DNA of 64,000 bases from Drosophila miranda (GCF_003369915.1 NC_046674.1:24617657-24681656); one strand, 5' to 3'. Numbered from the stretch's first letter, positions 11,601 to 24,549 are shown. Program-made: numbers and translations. The notes: generated from the letters alone by a model not told the origin.

Positions 11601-14600
11601 GAGCTGGAAAATATATCAAAATATGAGAAACAAATGAAAAACAAGACAAATGCATCTGTCAAATTGACTGTGGGAGAGTGCCCACAACTCAATTTAAAGG
11701 ATCCTTTTCCTCTAACATACATATACCAAGAATGCCACATTTGCATACCAGTATGGATGTATACATATTTGTCAAAGACTTCTCGGCTGCGAACGAAAGA
11801 GAAGCCTGGGGCAATTACTGATGATTAGGCAAATGGAAAGCTTACGGCAAAAATACATACAGATGTGCGTAACCGTGTCATGTATCATGTATCATGTATC
11901 ATGTATCATGTATCATTAACCTCATCGAACTGTTGAGTGGAATGGTGGAAGGGAGGCTTGGAGCGTTCTGCTGATAATTTATTCAAGTTGTGGCCGAACT
12001 AATCTCGCAATGTCAGTTACTGTAATCATTCAATGAGATAAAAGAGCATGCCAATATCCACCTACACAGGCAGATTTCTTTTCCAGTCTTAGGCAGACTT
12101 TGCGGCAGAAAGAACGCTCTAGAGATGAGAGCGTGACAGCGAAAGTGACTGCCAGATGTGAATCACGAGTCAGACAGTCATAATAGAAAGGATTGCCATT
12201 TAAGAAAACGTTTGGTAGATGGTAGATGTCCTAATCTCAGAGCACTTATGCTTAAGAGTTCCATCATCTTTTCGCAGTCCGCTCACGAACTCCTATCTAA
12301 GACCGAGCCGACGCGTCGTCGAGCAATTTCGATACCTTTGGCCGAAAAAGAGGCAAGAGAAAAAAGTTCAGAAACAGACAACCAACTTAGCCTCACGCAC
12401 AGCTGGGGGTACACGGGTACGGGTACGGGTACGGGTTCGGGTACTCGTTGTATTCCGAAGAGCACACAATCACAATCTGCCAGTGCGTGAGTGTTTGGGT
12501 GGATGAGATTTGGTTGATTTTGGCGTTTTGGGGTGACGTGAGTGGGTGCGTGTCCAGATACGTGTTCACGTCGACGTCCATGGTCAAGCCAGAGCTGGAG
12601 CCGGAGCCGGACCCGGACTCGGAGCTGGAGCGGTGCGTGCTGCAAAACAATTTAATTAATTCCAGATTTGCGAGGAATTTTTCGCGAAAGCCGCGGTGGC
12701 AATGGCAGCGATCTGAATGTGGCATATGCGTACTCGTACGCACAATATACATATTGTATGGAAAATGAGGTTTGGATGGTATGGGATGGGGTTGGAAATG
12801 GCGATGCCGATGCCGCTGCCGATGCCGATGTGAGATGAGAAGTGGATAGTAGCCCATTGCCAAAAATTCAGCAATTCGCACGTACTTTTACTATTTATTT
12901 GTTTCTCACTTGCTATACTTTTCTCTCTCTCTCTCCCTCTCTATCTCTTTCATTTTCTTTTATTCGGATAGCCTGCCAGCTACGGCAAGAAGAACGGGAT
13001 GTGGTATGCATCGCCTGGAAATCAGGGCTGGGGCTCCAAGCCCGCCAGTCGGAAGCCCTCAATAATGGAAGCGGATTTGGGCACATTATCGACCACATCA
13101 GGCTCGATAAAGCGCAGTGCCGGCCGTGTGATACGCATCATCAATAATTTGGATCATTCGGTGCAGGTGAGTGCAGGGGGTCCGAGTACGGCTCTGGCTC
13201 TGGGTCTGGGTATGGGTCTGGGTCCTCTCCTGACATCACAGACTCGTACGATATTTATTGTTTCAGCATACCCAGGACCATGACCAGGCCCAGAGCCAGG
13301 CCCAGGCCCAGGCCCAGGCCCAGGTCCTCAACAATGCACACAAATATTTTTGTTGTGGAAGTGCAGTGATGTGGGGGACTCTGCTGCGAAATTGCTCCTC
13401 GTGCGTTGCATTTTGCAGCATTTTTGCTATTTCCCTGAATCGGTATTTGTTTTTGTTATTGTATTTGCGCTGGGGCAGCGATGCGTTGGGCAAATGTTTT
13501 AATTGGCGCGATTAAAGCGCGCATCGGACTGCAATATTTATGTAAATTTATGTTTGACTATTGCATTAGAGCGTCGCGACAAGCGTACAAGCCGCCACTT
13601 GGAGCCGAGGCTGAGCTGCCAAAGTCCACTGAAATTTATGCAAAGTGATGGCCGAAATATGCGGAAAGCCAGCCGGTAAAAATATTCTTAAATATTCAAC
13701 GGAGGAAATTCGAAATTCGGAATTCGGAAAGTTTTATACAAATACGAGTGCGAGCATATAGCCACCTGACCTGGCAAATAGTGAAAATGCATTTTGTCAA
13801 AAGTTTACTTTTCAGCTTCGCTGGTGGGCCAAAAAATTGGGGCCGCCGCCAGATCCGCCAACTCCGAGGTCGATTGAATGCCAAACCGATTCGCTTTTGT
13901 TTATATAAATATTTGCCATAAATATTTAATGGCCAGCGCAGTTTATTTATTTATTTTGCTCCTCTTTTTTTCATCCATTCTGACCCCGCAACTGACTATC
14001 TGTCATTAAGGGATCCAGCGCATAAATAATTCGACAATTTATATACCCAGGACACACATTGGAATAAAGTTTTGTGTGTTTTTCTGCAAAAACCCTTGGA
14101 CCAACTCTCGGGACCATCATTAGTTGCGGTTGCCATTTTTCAAACGCAATCTCCCCTCCCCTCGACACCCGTCTTTTTTTTTTTGACTCGGTTTTCGGCC
14201 TGGCCGTAATGACTGCGCAATTATAATTCCCAATTTATTATACATTTTCTATTAAATCGTTCCCCGTGCAAGTGCAGGGATTAAATTTTCATGACAATCA
14301 ACAAAAACCCATTCACTTTGACATTCAAAAAATGTCGAAAGGTTCTGTGTGGGAGTCTCAAAGAAGGGTGCAATTAACCTTTACCCACTTTCGGGGTCGG
14401 AGCTGGGGACGGGCCGGGGTTTCGGAGACCTGCAGCAATCATATGGAAAATCAATTGTCTGCAATTTGTGTTTTATTGTACTCGTACTGGTATGCAGGCA
14501 GGCGGTTGGATAAACAGCCGAAAAGCCGAACGGCAACAAAATTGAAGCCACGGTCAATTTGGTAATTTCCGCTGACATACCCCCACCAAAAACAAGCAAA

Positions 14601-15356
14601 AACAACCAAAAACAAGAAGGCAGACGAAAAACGAGGGACGGCCTGGGAAAACTCCTGCATTCGGAGGGCTACTCTTTCCCCCTCGCTCTGGCAGTCTCGT
14701 AATTTATGTTATTATTACGAAAATGCCTTTAAAATATGAATTGGCCGAAGCCACTATAAACGTAGTCCGTCTCCGCCTGCCCGCCTGCCCGCACTCCCCT
14801 CCTCCAAAGCCGTTGTCGTAGTAACGTTTTATGGTAATTTTCCTAAGTGCAAGTAAAATTTTTGTAGCCCTTTTTTCCCAGGTGGGATACGCGAAGACTG
14901 GGTGGGGCTTTCGTGCCGTTTTATGAATCAAAATACATTACGTTGTGGGCGTTTCGACACCTTGCGGCGCGTGGGTGTGATCAAGGGCCGTTTCAACCTT
15001 GGCCGAGGAATTCGCTGCGTCTGATCGACCCAATCCAAGGTGGTGAGAGTGCCCGTCCGTCTGCCGGCGAGTGGTTTGCGAGACCAGACCTGAATCGAAT
15101 CCCATTAATGGGAAAGACAATGGCAGACAACGGCAGACAATGGAAAAATAGGCGACAACAAAAGCAAGCTAGTCAAAGCCCCTCTCCGCTTCTCTCCCCG
15201 CCGGCAAGACCCACTTAATGGAGTTTGCAATGCAAATTTGACCAAAGTACAACCGACAACAACTGCAAAATAGGAAACTGTACGAGTAGTAGTCGATGTT
15301 TTTGTTGTTCAACCCACCGAACACTGCACGCGCTCAATGACCAAGGCCAAGGACAT

Positions 15357-15394
<38 letters not shown>

Positions 15395-18300
15395 TGTCGT
15401 TGTCGGTCGGGCCAGAGGACGAAGTCCCGGCTAAAATATATATTTTGTACAAAAATCGCTGAAAGTACGGAGTACGGCGCCGCCGCCAAACACCAAATGC
15501 TGACGCCGATTCCACTACACGTACATTACTCGGAGATCCGATTCCATCGAGCACAGTGGTGCGAGGCGAGTACTAAAAGGATGGAAATCATTGAAGAGAA
15601 CCCAACTCAACTCCATACGCATCTCAGGAACGATAGATCTGCAAGGATAGATTCCTGGAAAGATTCCGTATTAATTCGACTCCGTAGATACAATTATTAT
15701 CTACAATTTGGAGCTCATTATTTCCCCCAATCTATGGACACTGTGCACCGCATCGCCCACTTGTTTCCTGCTCCTCGGCCCGTTCTGTGTCTGTTTCTGT
15801 GTCTTTCCCCATGTTTGTGTTTGCGTTTGTGTCTGTTGGTTTTGTTTGCGTCTGGGCTCTGTTTTGAGCGACTACATCCACATCTACATCTATATCAATG
15901 TCTACGTCTGCATCAAGTGCCTCTGCTGCCTCGGCTGCCTCGGCTGATGTTCGCACGGGTAATGCAATTGAAAGGCACAATAAATGGCTATGCATAATGG
16001 CATGCACTCAATATTGGCGCTGCAACAGCAACAGCAACACCAACAGCAGCCCCCTTTAACTTTTCCTATAGGACTGTGGGATTGGGGTTGGGCGTTTGCC
16101 AATCTAAAGTGCAACGTGTCACATTGTATTTTGCTTTTGTTTGCAACTTGCAACTTGCAACCTGCAACTCAGGTGTTTGACGTATGAAACAAATTTGGCC
16201 TTCAGTTATTATGTGTTTATGCACATGACATGTAATGAATGCATATTGAGATATGTGTAGGTATTTTCCTGCACATAGGGAGGCCACGGGGCGGACTGAC
16301 GTGCTCTCCTGCTCTCGGCCATGTTTACATTTAACGAAGACAAACACTGGCCAAGAAAATATGTATAAAATTAGGGATCTTTCTTCAATGAAATACACAT
16401 CTTCGATAGTCCTGCTGCAGATAATGCATAAAGAGTTTCCATCTTTTCCACTAGGGTTCCGCTATAAATATTTCTTAGATTCGATTTAACCGCCCCCCTC
16501 GCTGCCCCAAAGTCAGACCGTCGCTTTCATTTAAATAACTCTGGTCCCTTTTATGCAACTCCATGGACGTTGTCGATGACGACAGTGAGGACTACAAAGC
16601 TGCCGCTTTGCCGCCCCGCCAGCCACCTCTTTGGCCCCCCCCTGCAGTTTAACGTCTTTTGTTTTATGCATGTTTGTGTTTTATTGGAATTCCTTTGTAT
16701 CGGAGCGGAGCAAGCAAACGAAAATATTTGAAAAATTGGAGTGGTTTGGACGTCACCAAGATTAAATCAGCCATGCAACGGCCCAACGATTGAATGTCGG
16801 AAAAAACCCTCCACCCCAACCCCTTAGAGGATGGGAAGCGGAGGGCGGAGGGCGGCGAGAAATGCTGAAAATTTAAATCACACACAGGACACAGAATGCA
16901 CAGCCAGATGAAGGACCTGTGTCCACGTCGATGCCCGCTTCCTTCCGGCAGCTGTTTGCCGTCTCTCCCCTCCCTCTCAATTGCCACCCCCCCGCGCAGT
17001 ACCTGAATGGGGGAATGGGAGAACGGAACCCGAACCCTAACCCCAACCCCAACCCACATACGAAAAGTGCACGTAATTGGCTTAACAAACGCCATTTGTT
17101 TGGGGTCACGTGATTGGAGCTGCCAACGTTCTCGGTAATGTAATTATTTGCTCACATAATTATATTTGTTTATACGAGTAGTCAATGCCGAGGCAGAGGC
17201 CTCTGTGCATCATCAGGACATCTTATGAATAGCTCCCGTGTGTGATTTTGCATGTACATATATATACGAGCATCTGTGTGCACACACACACGCACACGCA
17301 CTCGCACACAAGGGAAGAGACTGAGAGATATGTATCCATGCATAATTTATGGCAGGGCCAGGGACCGTCTCTGCATCTCTGCATCGGCCCAAAATGCATT
17401 GCACAAAATTATTAAAAGCATCTTCTGCAGCAGCTTCTGTCCCTTCAATTCATTTTCCGGCAAATTAAGTGACACTCGATTGGGGGGCTGTGAAGGAGGA
17501 GCTTTCCAAAGTGAAACTGATTTTGAACTGAGAAAATTTACTTTAAGAGCTGTTGATGGACACAATTGAAAAACTTGAACAATGGTAGTTTTTATAGAAT
17601 TTCTAGTATATAGTCTCCATAGTCTCTTATTTATTTCACTTATTCCAACCATTCCGTCAGGATCTTAATTCCAAACGGCCGGTTTTCGCCGGACAGTTGG
17701 GTCGCAGGTGTACCGGTTTGATAAACCATCAATATATGTACGTATATTGTGATAAATAGAGGCGGACGGCGGCCGCTCCAAACAATCGTTAGGGTCCGGT
17801 CCGGTAAGGCCGACACCTGAACCAGTTAACCTAACGACCCATAAAGGACATGCGTCGTCGCTGTAAATCAAATTTCTAACAACAAAAAAGTGAGACAACA
17901 ACGCATAAAAACCGATAGATCAAAACAGAGGAAAAAAACCCACGATAAAAAAACGTTTGTTTTCGCATCGGACTAAATAGATGGCCCGAGACTCAATTGA
18001 CCAACAAATACGACTAGCAGAAAGGAACTAATTCTATTTTAATCGCTGGTGTTTCAGGAAAGGCCTCCTTCTCTGCTGGGCAAAGGGATTACGAGTATTC
18101 GTTTCGATCTGAGACTTAAAAAAAGTATTACATTTGCCAGAATGTATCCGATAATTATAATTGATTTGCAAATTACCCTCAAAAACTTTTAATATTTGGT
18201 CAACCGAAGCAACCAAAAATCATATTTCCAACTTTTGCGACAGAAAAAGTTGAAATTCTGATTTTTTAAAATGCGCAACGGGTTTTTGGTGTTTGGCCGG

Positions 18301-21300
18301 GGGCTTGGTCAGGGAGGGACTTGAAACTACGTTGATTTCCTTTTTGCTGACAATCAGTCGGATCTGGTCGGGAAATTAAGTAGCAGAATTGCTCGGGGAA
18401 AACCACTCAACACGGACATAAAACCATTAAACCGACGCCTTTTTCGAAGCCAAACTAAATACATAAATTAAACCGAGTTCGCCCAGACACGGCGAAAGTT
18501 TATCGTGTGCTCACTCGTCCAATTGTCGCTGGCGCGCTTGGAGCTGTGCGGTGTGGAGTGTGGGGGCAACGGAGAGAGGTATCTCCCATCTGTGTGGTCT
18601 GGCAGCTGCTTAAATTTAATGGGGACGCCGTGTTCCAGTGGAGACGGCCCGGCCAGATGATGGCAGAAGAGGCACAAAGACAGATTCTTCTTCAGCACGC
18701 GTGAATAGCTGTTATCAGGGCCCTGAAGGTCATTAAAACTCAAGTGTTCCACTCGAAAAATAAGCAGCGAGAGCAGGAAAGCCAAACTGAAGCGCCAACC
18801 GACAAATGCAACAAAGCGTGGCCTTCTTCTGGCCGCACCATCGGTCCGGGCCGAGCTGCTTGTGGGGTTCACCCAATTATGAGAGCACAAGCTCAAGTGC
18901 AACAACAACAACAACAACAGCAGTAGCAGGAGCAACAGCAGCAGCAGCAGAAACACCCACATCCCCATCCACATCAAGGGGCAAACAATGGTGTCCCTGC
19001 CTTTGCCTCAGACTCCCCCCGTCCACCTCTCGGCAGCAACAAATAAAATGTATTAAGCATTAAAATAAAACGCAAACTAGGTCACAGACTCGATTTGTGG
19101 AACGCGGCCCAAAGAAGTGGAAATGGATGTAGCCCTGGACAAGGACGAGGGCGCGAGGGCAAGGACACAGGGAGGAGGGAGGAGGGGAAACAGTCGACGA
19201 CAGCATATAATTATAAATATTAGTGGGTCCCAGAGTAGGATCCGAGGCAAAACCCGAGCGGAAGTTGCGTGCCGTGACTAAATTTTTGATCGCAGGTCAA
19301 GTCAAATGTGTTGAAGGGCCACACACACATACACATGTAAGCCGTACACACGTACAGCTACGGGACGGGTACGGGTACGGGTACGGATACGGGTACGGGT
19401 GCATATGTATGTATGCCAGGGGCCAGACTAATTACTCGACCATGTTTAACACGTGATTCTATGTACACATCTACATGCATAATCCCATTTACGAGTTTAC
19501 CATACCCTCTCATGCCCTCTCACGCTCTCTCGCTCTCCCCTTGCAGTGTCGCGTTTTGTTGAACCTACGCACCTCGCAGCCATTCGAGGAAGTGCTCGAG
19601 GATTTGGGTCAAGTGCTGAAAATTAACGGAGCAAAGAAAATGTACACAGGCACTGGCCAGGAGGTAAGCAACGTCAACGGCAGCGGCGCGGCGACCTTGA
19701 CGCGGCCTAATAACTTAATGAAGACCAAAGCCTGACCCAAACTTGCAAAATGATTTGACAAATTGTTTTCTCACCTTTCAACTCACTCACACGCAGGTCC
19801 GCAGTTTCTCCCAGCTGCGGAACGAGTTCGCCGACGTGGACACCTTCTACCTGGCCACGGGCACTGCTCTGATTGCCGGCTCACCCATCAGACGGTCGCG
19901 GTCGAGACCCTCGGTGGTGGCCGCCGCCCCCATACTGCCCACGGATGAGCTGCCCAAGGTGCCGCTGCGTGGGGCAAGGCCTAGGAGCAAGAGCCGGCCG
20001 CGCATACTGTACGCGCCGGAGAGCGAGATATTGCGACCGAATGGGGAGTACACCATGCTGGACATCATGAAGGAGGAGCCCACCAAGGTTACGATCAGGG
20101 GCTTGCGGCGTACCTTCTATCCGCCCGTTCACCATGCGCCGGCTGACAACTCGCCGCCGGACAAAAAGTTGCAGCTCCAATGGGTGTAAGCTGGTGCAGG
20201 AGTGTTCACTGTACCGCCAGTCACTGTATCGAATAACTACTTTCAGCCATGGCTACCGTGGCATCGATGCTCGCCGGAACCTTTGGGTCTTGCCGTCCGG
20301 GGAGCTGCTCTACTACGTGGCCGCTGTGGCCGTGCTCTTCGATCGGGACGAGGATGCTCAGCGCCACTACACAGGCCACACTGAAGATATTATGTGGTAA
20401 GAGTAGCTGTTGCCCCCGAATAGATCCCACAGATGTCTAAAGATTCTCATCCCTGGCAGCATGGATGTGCACCCCTCCAGGGAGCTGGTGGCATCGGGGC
20501 AGAAAGCTGGACGCGATCGCAAGTCGCAGGCGCATGTACGGATCTGGAGCACCGAGTCCTTGCAGACACTCTACGTTTTTGGCATGGGCGAACTAGATAG
20601 TGGCGTCACTGCCGTCGCATTTTCGCAGCTGGTAATATTTTTCGATGGGAAATACTTTAGATAAGATAACCCTATTGCCTACTCCTTCGCAGAACGGAGG
20701 CAGCTACATCCTTGCCGTGGACAGCGGCCGTGAGAGCATCCTGTCCGTTTGGCAGTGGCAATGGGGTCACCTGCTGGGAAAAGTAGCCGTAAGTCCAAAG
20801 CCAAAACTATCCAATGAAGCTATATTTCAGACTAATCTAATCTCTGGGCACTGGTCCATTGCAGACACTGCAGGAGGGCCTATCGGGCGCCGCATTCCAT
20901 CCGCTGGATGATAATCTCATCATCACACACGGGCGCGGCCACCTGGCCTTCTGGCATCGGCGCAAAGATGGCTTCTTCGAGCGGACGGATATTGTCAAGC
21001 AGCCATCGCGCTCGCACGTAACGAGCGTTCAATTCGAGCCGGATGGCGATGTCATAACAGCCGACTCGGATGGCTTTATCACCATCTACTCTGTGGACTC
21101 CGATGGCGCGTACTTTGTCCGCACCGAGTTCGAGGCCCACAACAAGGGCATCGGCTGCCTGATCATGCTGGGGGAGGGAACGCTGCTGTCGGGCGGCGAA
21201 AAGGACCGCAAGATAGCCGCCTGGGACTCCCTGCAGAACTACAAGAAGATTGCCGACACTAAGGTGGTGCTTTCTAGGCGTTTCCAAGAGAGCTTTGTTT

Positions 21301-22479
21301 CATTTATTTTTGTGTATTCCTGTGGCAGCTTCCTGAAGCCGCTGGCGGCGTGCGAACGATTTATCCGCAGCGTCCTGGGCGCAACGATGGCAACATCTAT
21401 GTCGGCACAACCCGCAACAACATCCTCGAGGGCTCGCTGCAGCGCCGCTTCACCCAGGTGGTCTTCGGACATGGCCGCCAGCTGTGGGGTCTGGCCGCAC
21501 ATCCGGATGACGAGCTCTATGCGACGGCTGGTCACGACAAGCATGTGGCGCTGTGGCGCAAGAATAAACTGATCTGGACCATTCAGACGGGGTACGAGTG
21601 TGTGGCGTTGGCCTTCCATCCGTTTGGCACTCTTGCTGCGGGCAGCACTGAGGGCCATCTGCTGGTCATCAACTGTGAGAACGGAGCGGTGATGTTGACC
21701 CTTCGCGTCTGTGGCTCGCCCCTCAACTGCGTGGCCTACAATCAGGGTAGGATCCAGTGCCCTAAACTTTTCCCAGTCCCACATGATCTAACTCTTTCTT
21801 CATTCTCTGACTCTGACCGACAGTTGGTGACATGATTGCCATGGGCTCACAGAATGGCAGCATTTACCTCTTCCGCGTCTCGCGCGACGGTTTTTCCTAC
21901 AAGAAGGTCAACAAGATACGCGGCTCCCAGCCCCTGACACACCTGGACTGGAGCATGGATGGCAACTTTGTGCAGACGGTGACAATTGACTTTGACCTGC
22001 TGTTCTGGGACGCCAAGTCGCTGTCGCCGGAGCGCAGTCCCATTGCCATGAAGGATGTCAAGTGGCTGACCAACAACTGCACTGTGGGCTTCCTGGTGGC
22101 CGGCCAGTGGAGCAATCGCTACTACAGCACCACCAACACCATCGTAGCCACCTGCAGTCGCTCGGCCGCACACGATATGCTTGCCTCTGGCGATGCCGAG
22201 GGATATTTGCGTTTGTTCAGGTGAGTTGTGGCGATGGGAGGGGAGGGGAAGGGAAGGAGGATGGGGAATGGGGAATGCGCTAGCATTCCGCTGATGTAAT
22301 TAGCTAATCTGATGCGGTTTTACAGGTATCCGTGCATCTCGCCGCGCGCCGAATTCCACGAGTCGAAGGTGTACTCTGGCATGCTGGCCTGCGCCCGCTT
22401 CCTGTGCGGGGATCACACACTCATCACGGTGGGCGGCACAGACGCTTCGCTCATGGTGTGGGACATTGTCGAGGAATAG
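8656..22479 (+). CDS. DCX-EMAP: Doublecortin-domain EMAP-like WD40 microtubule protein (11 coding exons)
   Basis: Predicted to bind microtubules through an N-terminal doublecortin domain and an EMAP HELP/WD40 propeller; fly DCX-EMAP is known from mechanosensory cilia. Coding exons: 8656-8724, 12972-13166, 19547-19663, 19797-20185, 20247-20396, 20460-20631, 20693-20788, 20865-21263, 21329-21746, 21824-22220 and 22326-22479, ending in TAG. Phases agree throughout and give 851 residues. DCX spans about residues 73-150 (RVIRII, then CRVLLN, then VDTFYLATG). An Arg/Ser-rich linker follows, then HELP at about 226-305 ([19 protein letters not shown]). WD40 repeats fill the rest, for example [13 protein letters not shown] and a final SLMVWDI. 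Exons 2-11 are secure. Exon 1 is less so: its donor is GTCAGT, although phase 0 joins cleanly to exon 2. The exon 8 donor is a weak GTGGTG. Confidence 0.92.
8995..9022. repeat. GGCT tetranucleotide repeat
   Basis: TCTG then five to six GGCT units, inside intron 1 of DCX-EMAP. Confidence 0.9.
11877..11917. repeat. Heptamer ATGTATC tandem repeat
   Basis: Five nearly perfect ATGTATC units inside intron 1 of DCX-EMAP. Confidence 0.9.
12405..12446. repeat. GGGTAC hexamer array
   Basis: Five to six units of GGGTAC with one GGGTTC variant. A second array of the same unit lies at 19357-19401 in intron 2 of the same gene. Confidence 0.9.
12919..12971 (+). promoter_or_regulatory. Polypyrimidine tract and 3' splice site of intron 1
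   Basis: A CT-rich tract (TCTCTCTC, then CTTTCATTTTC) ends in ATAG at 12971. The reading frame opens directly after it with Pro-Ala-Ser-Tyr-Gly. Confidence 0.8.
13284..13325. repeat. CCCAGG hexamer repeat
   Basis: Imperfect CCCAGG/CCAGAG units, with CTGGGT units upstream at about 13186-13222. Confidence 0.85.
15354..15403. repeat. TCG trinucleotide repeat
   Basis: About twelve perfect TCG units followed by degenerate CTG/TCG/TTG units. Confidence 0.95.
17024..17056. repeat. CCCAA(C/T) telomere-like short repeat
   Basis: ACCCGA, ACCCTA and then CCCCAA units. Similar CCCAAA units occur at 42401-42440. Neither is a telomere; Drosophila does not use such repeats at chromosome ends. Confidence 0.75.
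18898..18952. repeat. CAA/CAG trinucleotide repeat
   Basis: CAACAA units grade into CAGCAG (opa-type). It is intronic here. Confidence 0.9.
19357..19401. repeat. GGGTAC hexamer array (second copy)
   Basis: About six GGGTAC units with a GGATAC variant, in intron 2, same strand and unit as the array at 12405-12446. Confidence 0.9.
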
Positions 22480-23255
22480 CTGAAATGGCCACCGTGGCGC
22501 ACCACTGCCCAGTACGAGTCGTGCTACACGGATTACTGGAATCGCCGCACATCGCGGGTCTCCTCCACATTGCTGGACAGTGACTCTGTCGACTATCAGT
22601 GACTCCATTCGAGTCCGATCGGCTCGGTTCTGGACAGTGTTCTGCTTGCTAGAGATTCAAACGAACAACAATTGGCCAGCATTCCGTTTTTTTTTTTGTA
22701 GATGAACGAAATATTAATATTAGATAATTGCACCAATTGCATTAATACGATCGAAATTCAACATTTTCGAACATTTTTTTGAACAGAAACAAATCACGAG
22801 CAAACCGCACTCAAAACGGCTTCCACTCCGAGAATCTTCCGTTAGTCTTGCCATCTGCATTTGTCCCTGCCTTCCCCCCATTCGATTAAACAACTAAAAC
22901 TAACTCTAAATGCCACTGGTGGATACTACAACTATAACTTTACGAAGCGAACAGCCGCAGTCAAAGCCTGACAAACTATACTTCATCTTCCACAACGTCT
23001 ATATCTTGGTGTGTCGGTACCTTCACCTACACCTTCCCCGAACAAATGCAAATGCAGTAACATAACCAGACAGTACGACAGTAAGTGACAAACAAACAGA
23101 CATGCATCTCACCACAAACGCACTCAAACATACGGATAATGAATACCAAGAAGTGCACTTCCAACTTATATACATATACTTATATACATATATCGAATGT
23201 GTATTGTTAAAGCAACTTTTATCATAAGCGTTGAAATAAATAAACAGTTTGAAAA
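22480..23255 (+). other. 3' UTR of DCX-EMAP with polyadenylation signals
   Basis: AATAAA at 23235-23240 overlaps a second at 23239-23244. These are followed by a genomic A-run at about 23252-23265, consistent with cleavage near 23255. No further coding is seen after the TAG at 22477-22479. Confidence 0.75.
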
Positions 23256-23591
23256 AAAAAAAAAAACGAATCAAATAGCGGGAACTGTCAGTTTATCAAC
23301 TGTTTCCAATCATGTGGCAACGCCAGCGTCAGCTTCAAAATGTAGTCGACAGGCGCGCCACCTGATGGGATAAATACTGTAGGAATGAATGTAAAGTGTA
23401 TGTAGAATGTTGATGTGTTACTACATGTAAGTTGTTACTACATGTCATGTTTCTCGGGGTCATTGCCTCTGAAATTCTACATTCAGCACTCCGACCGTCC
23501 TCCGATTACCATGTTGATGAAGGGTGAGGTGGGAGGAGGAAGATCCATCCCGATTATTAGTTACCCTAGGGCCTAGACAGAAACTCTGGCG

Positions 23592-23846
23592 GTGTTACAC
23601 GAACGGGAGCGGAGGAGCTCTCATTGGGCTTGGAATTCTGGTTATCACTGCGACCTTGATATCGAGACCCGCTCAACGGGAACTGTGGCTCCAGATCCGT
23701 GGGATGGTATCACATCTCCATACGAGCACCGTGACGATTTGGAAGAACATTTCCCCTTGGACTCTCCCCACCTTTCGGTTGCTAAGTATCCATCGAACGA
23801 TAAAAGACCTAATGAGAATTTTCATCGCATCGACCTGAAGATCTGA
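23592..23846 (+). pseudogene. Decayed coding remnant ending in RIDLKI, copy 1
   Basis: An open frame of unknown function. Its last 43 or so residues (from PYEHRDDL to RIDLKI and a stop) closely match the open frame ending at 29085. The two copies differ mostly at amino-acid-changing positions, which argues against strong constraint. It lies tail-to-tail with the 3' end of the adjacent Bob copy. I do not recognise the protein. Confidence 0.35.
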
Positions 23847-23909
23847 TGAGCTGCTAAAGTTAAAGATATCAGTGAAGAAACAAATATGCAAATAGTTTTG
23901 TTTTTTTTC

Positions 23910-24140
23910 CTCGAGGGATTTTTTATTCTTAAGCCTAATTTTGAACCCTAAACAAACAAACATGGAAGACAATTCTCGTAAGACTAATGGAAGACAATGA
24001 TTATAGCTACTACTTAGGAAAAGTTAAAGCATTTGAAGATTTCTATATACATATACTATATAGTACAGTGTGAAAGCGACGTTTGATAGTGCTTTCGAGG
24101 CACAGAGGCAGGTCAGTCTTGTGCTCTCGTGATCACAGTT
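23910..24140 (-). promoter_or_regulatory. Bob copy 1 3' UTR with GY boxes, K box and polyA signal
   Basis: On the minus strand: a K box TGTGAT at 24137-24132, GY boxes GTCTTCC at 23995-23989 and 23970-23964, and AATAAA at 23927-23922. GY and K boxes are established miR-7 and miR-2/11-family target motifs in Bearded and E(spl) complex 3' UTRs. No perfect Brd box was found. Confidence 0.8.
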
Positions 24141-24228
24141 TGAGTTTAAAGCCGGCGTGCTCGTTTATCGACCATGCGAGCAAGTCCCATCACAGATGCT
24201 CAGAGGGATCGCCAATGTGGCCATAGCC

Positions 24229-24462
24229 TCAGTGGAGACAGATTTTGCTGGACTCCCATTGTTCGTTGAGCCAGTTCTGATGCTCCTCCTCGCTGTGGCA
24301 CGTGTGACGGATCGCGCTGAGGTCCTTGCCCGCCTTCGAGTGGGTGAAGATCCGCCTGATGCTCTTTAGCAGCTTCTTCATGTTGGTGGCGGCGCCGGTG
24401 AGAGAGCTCTTCTCCGGCACACCAGAGCTGGAGTTGAAACGATGAGCTGCTTCGGTATACAT
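24229..24462 (-). CDS. Bob: Brother of Bearded (Bearded-family Neuralized inhibitor), copy 1
   Basis: A single-exon, 77-residue Bearded-family protein. Family members bind the RING E3 ligase Neuralized and block Delta endocytosis, reducing Notch signalling. Residues 28-39 (MKKLLKSIRRIF) form the family's basic amphipathic helix. NWLN at 63-66, followed by EQWE, fits the NxxN Neuralized-docking motif. The protein lacks the C-terminal motifs of Tom and Ocho, as expected for Bob. The ATG follows ACAAAC-like context, and a minus-strand TATAAAAG lies 88 bases upstream. It differs from the copy at 29470-29703 at the last residue (His versus Leu). D. melanogaster has three near-identical Bob genes; two are visible here. 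Confidence 0.9.
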   Translation of the reverse strand: MYTEAAHRFNSSSGVPEKSSLTGAATNMKKLLKSIRRIFTHSKAGKDLSAIRHTCHSEEEHQNWLNEQWESSKICLH

Positions 24463-24549
24463 GTTTCAGTTGAATGGAGAAATGGTGCCGATGATCTGCA
24501 CAGATTGGGAACTGTAGTTCGAATGATACTCTGCCTCTGGCTGGGCTTG

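Larger units (their letters stand above)
8725..12971 (+). other. Intron 1 of DCX-EMAP (4.2 kb)
   Basis: Bounded by GTCAGT at 8725 and a long CT-rich tract ending in ATAG at 12971. I see no nested gene. It contains simple repeats, including GGCT at 8997-9022, a heptamer at 11877-11917 and GGGTAC at 12405-12446. Confidence 0.55.
13167..19546 (+). other. Intron 2 of DCX-EMAP (6.4 kb)
   Basis: Bounded by CAG/GTGAGT at 13166 and CCTTGCAG at 19546. It splits the DCX domain. No nested gene is supported. Open frames inside, such as the one at 15497-15997, ride on CTG/TGT-rich repeats. Arrays include CCCAGG, TCG, CAA/CAG and GGGTAC. Confidence 0.85.

Noticed and set aside
15497-15997. 166-residue open frame in DCX-EMAP intron 2
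   Set aside because: Its second half is CTG/TGT-rich repeat giving Leu/Cys strings; no domain and no splice context.
17024-17056. CCCTAA/CCCCAA units resembling telomere repeats
   Set aside because: Too short and imperfect, and Drosophila telomeres are retrotransposon-based.
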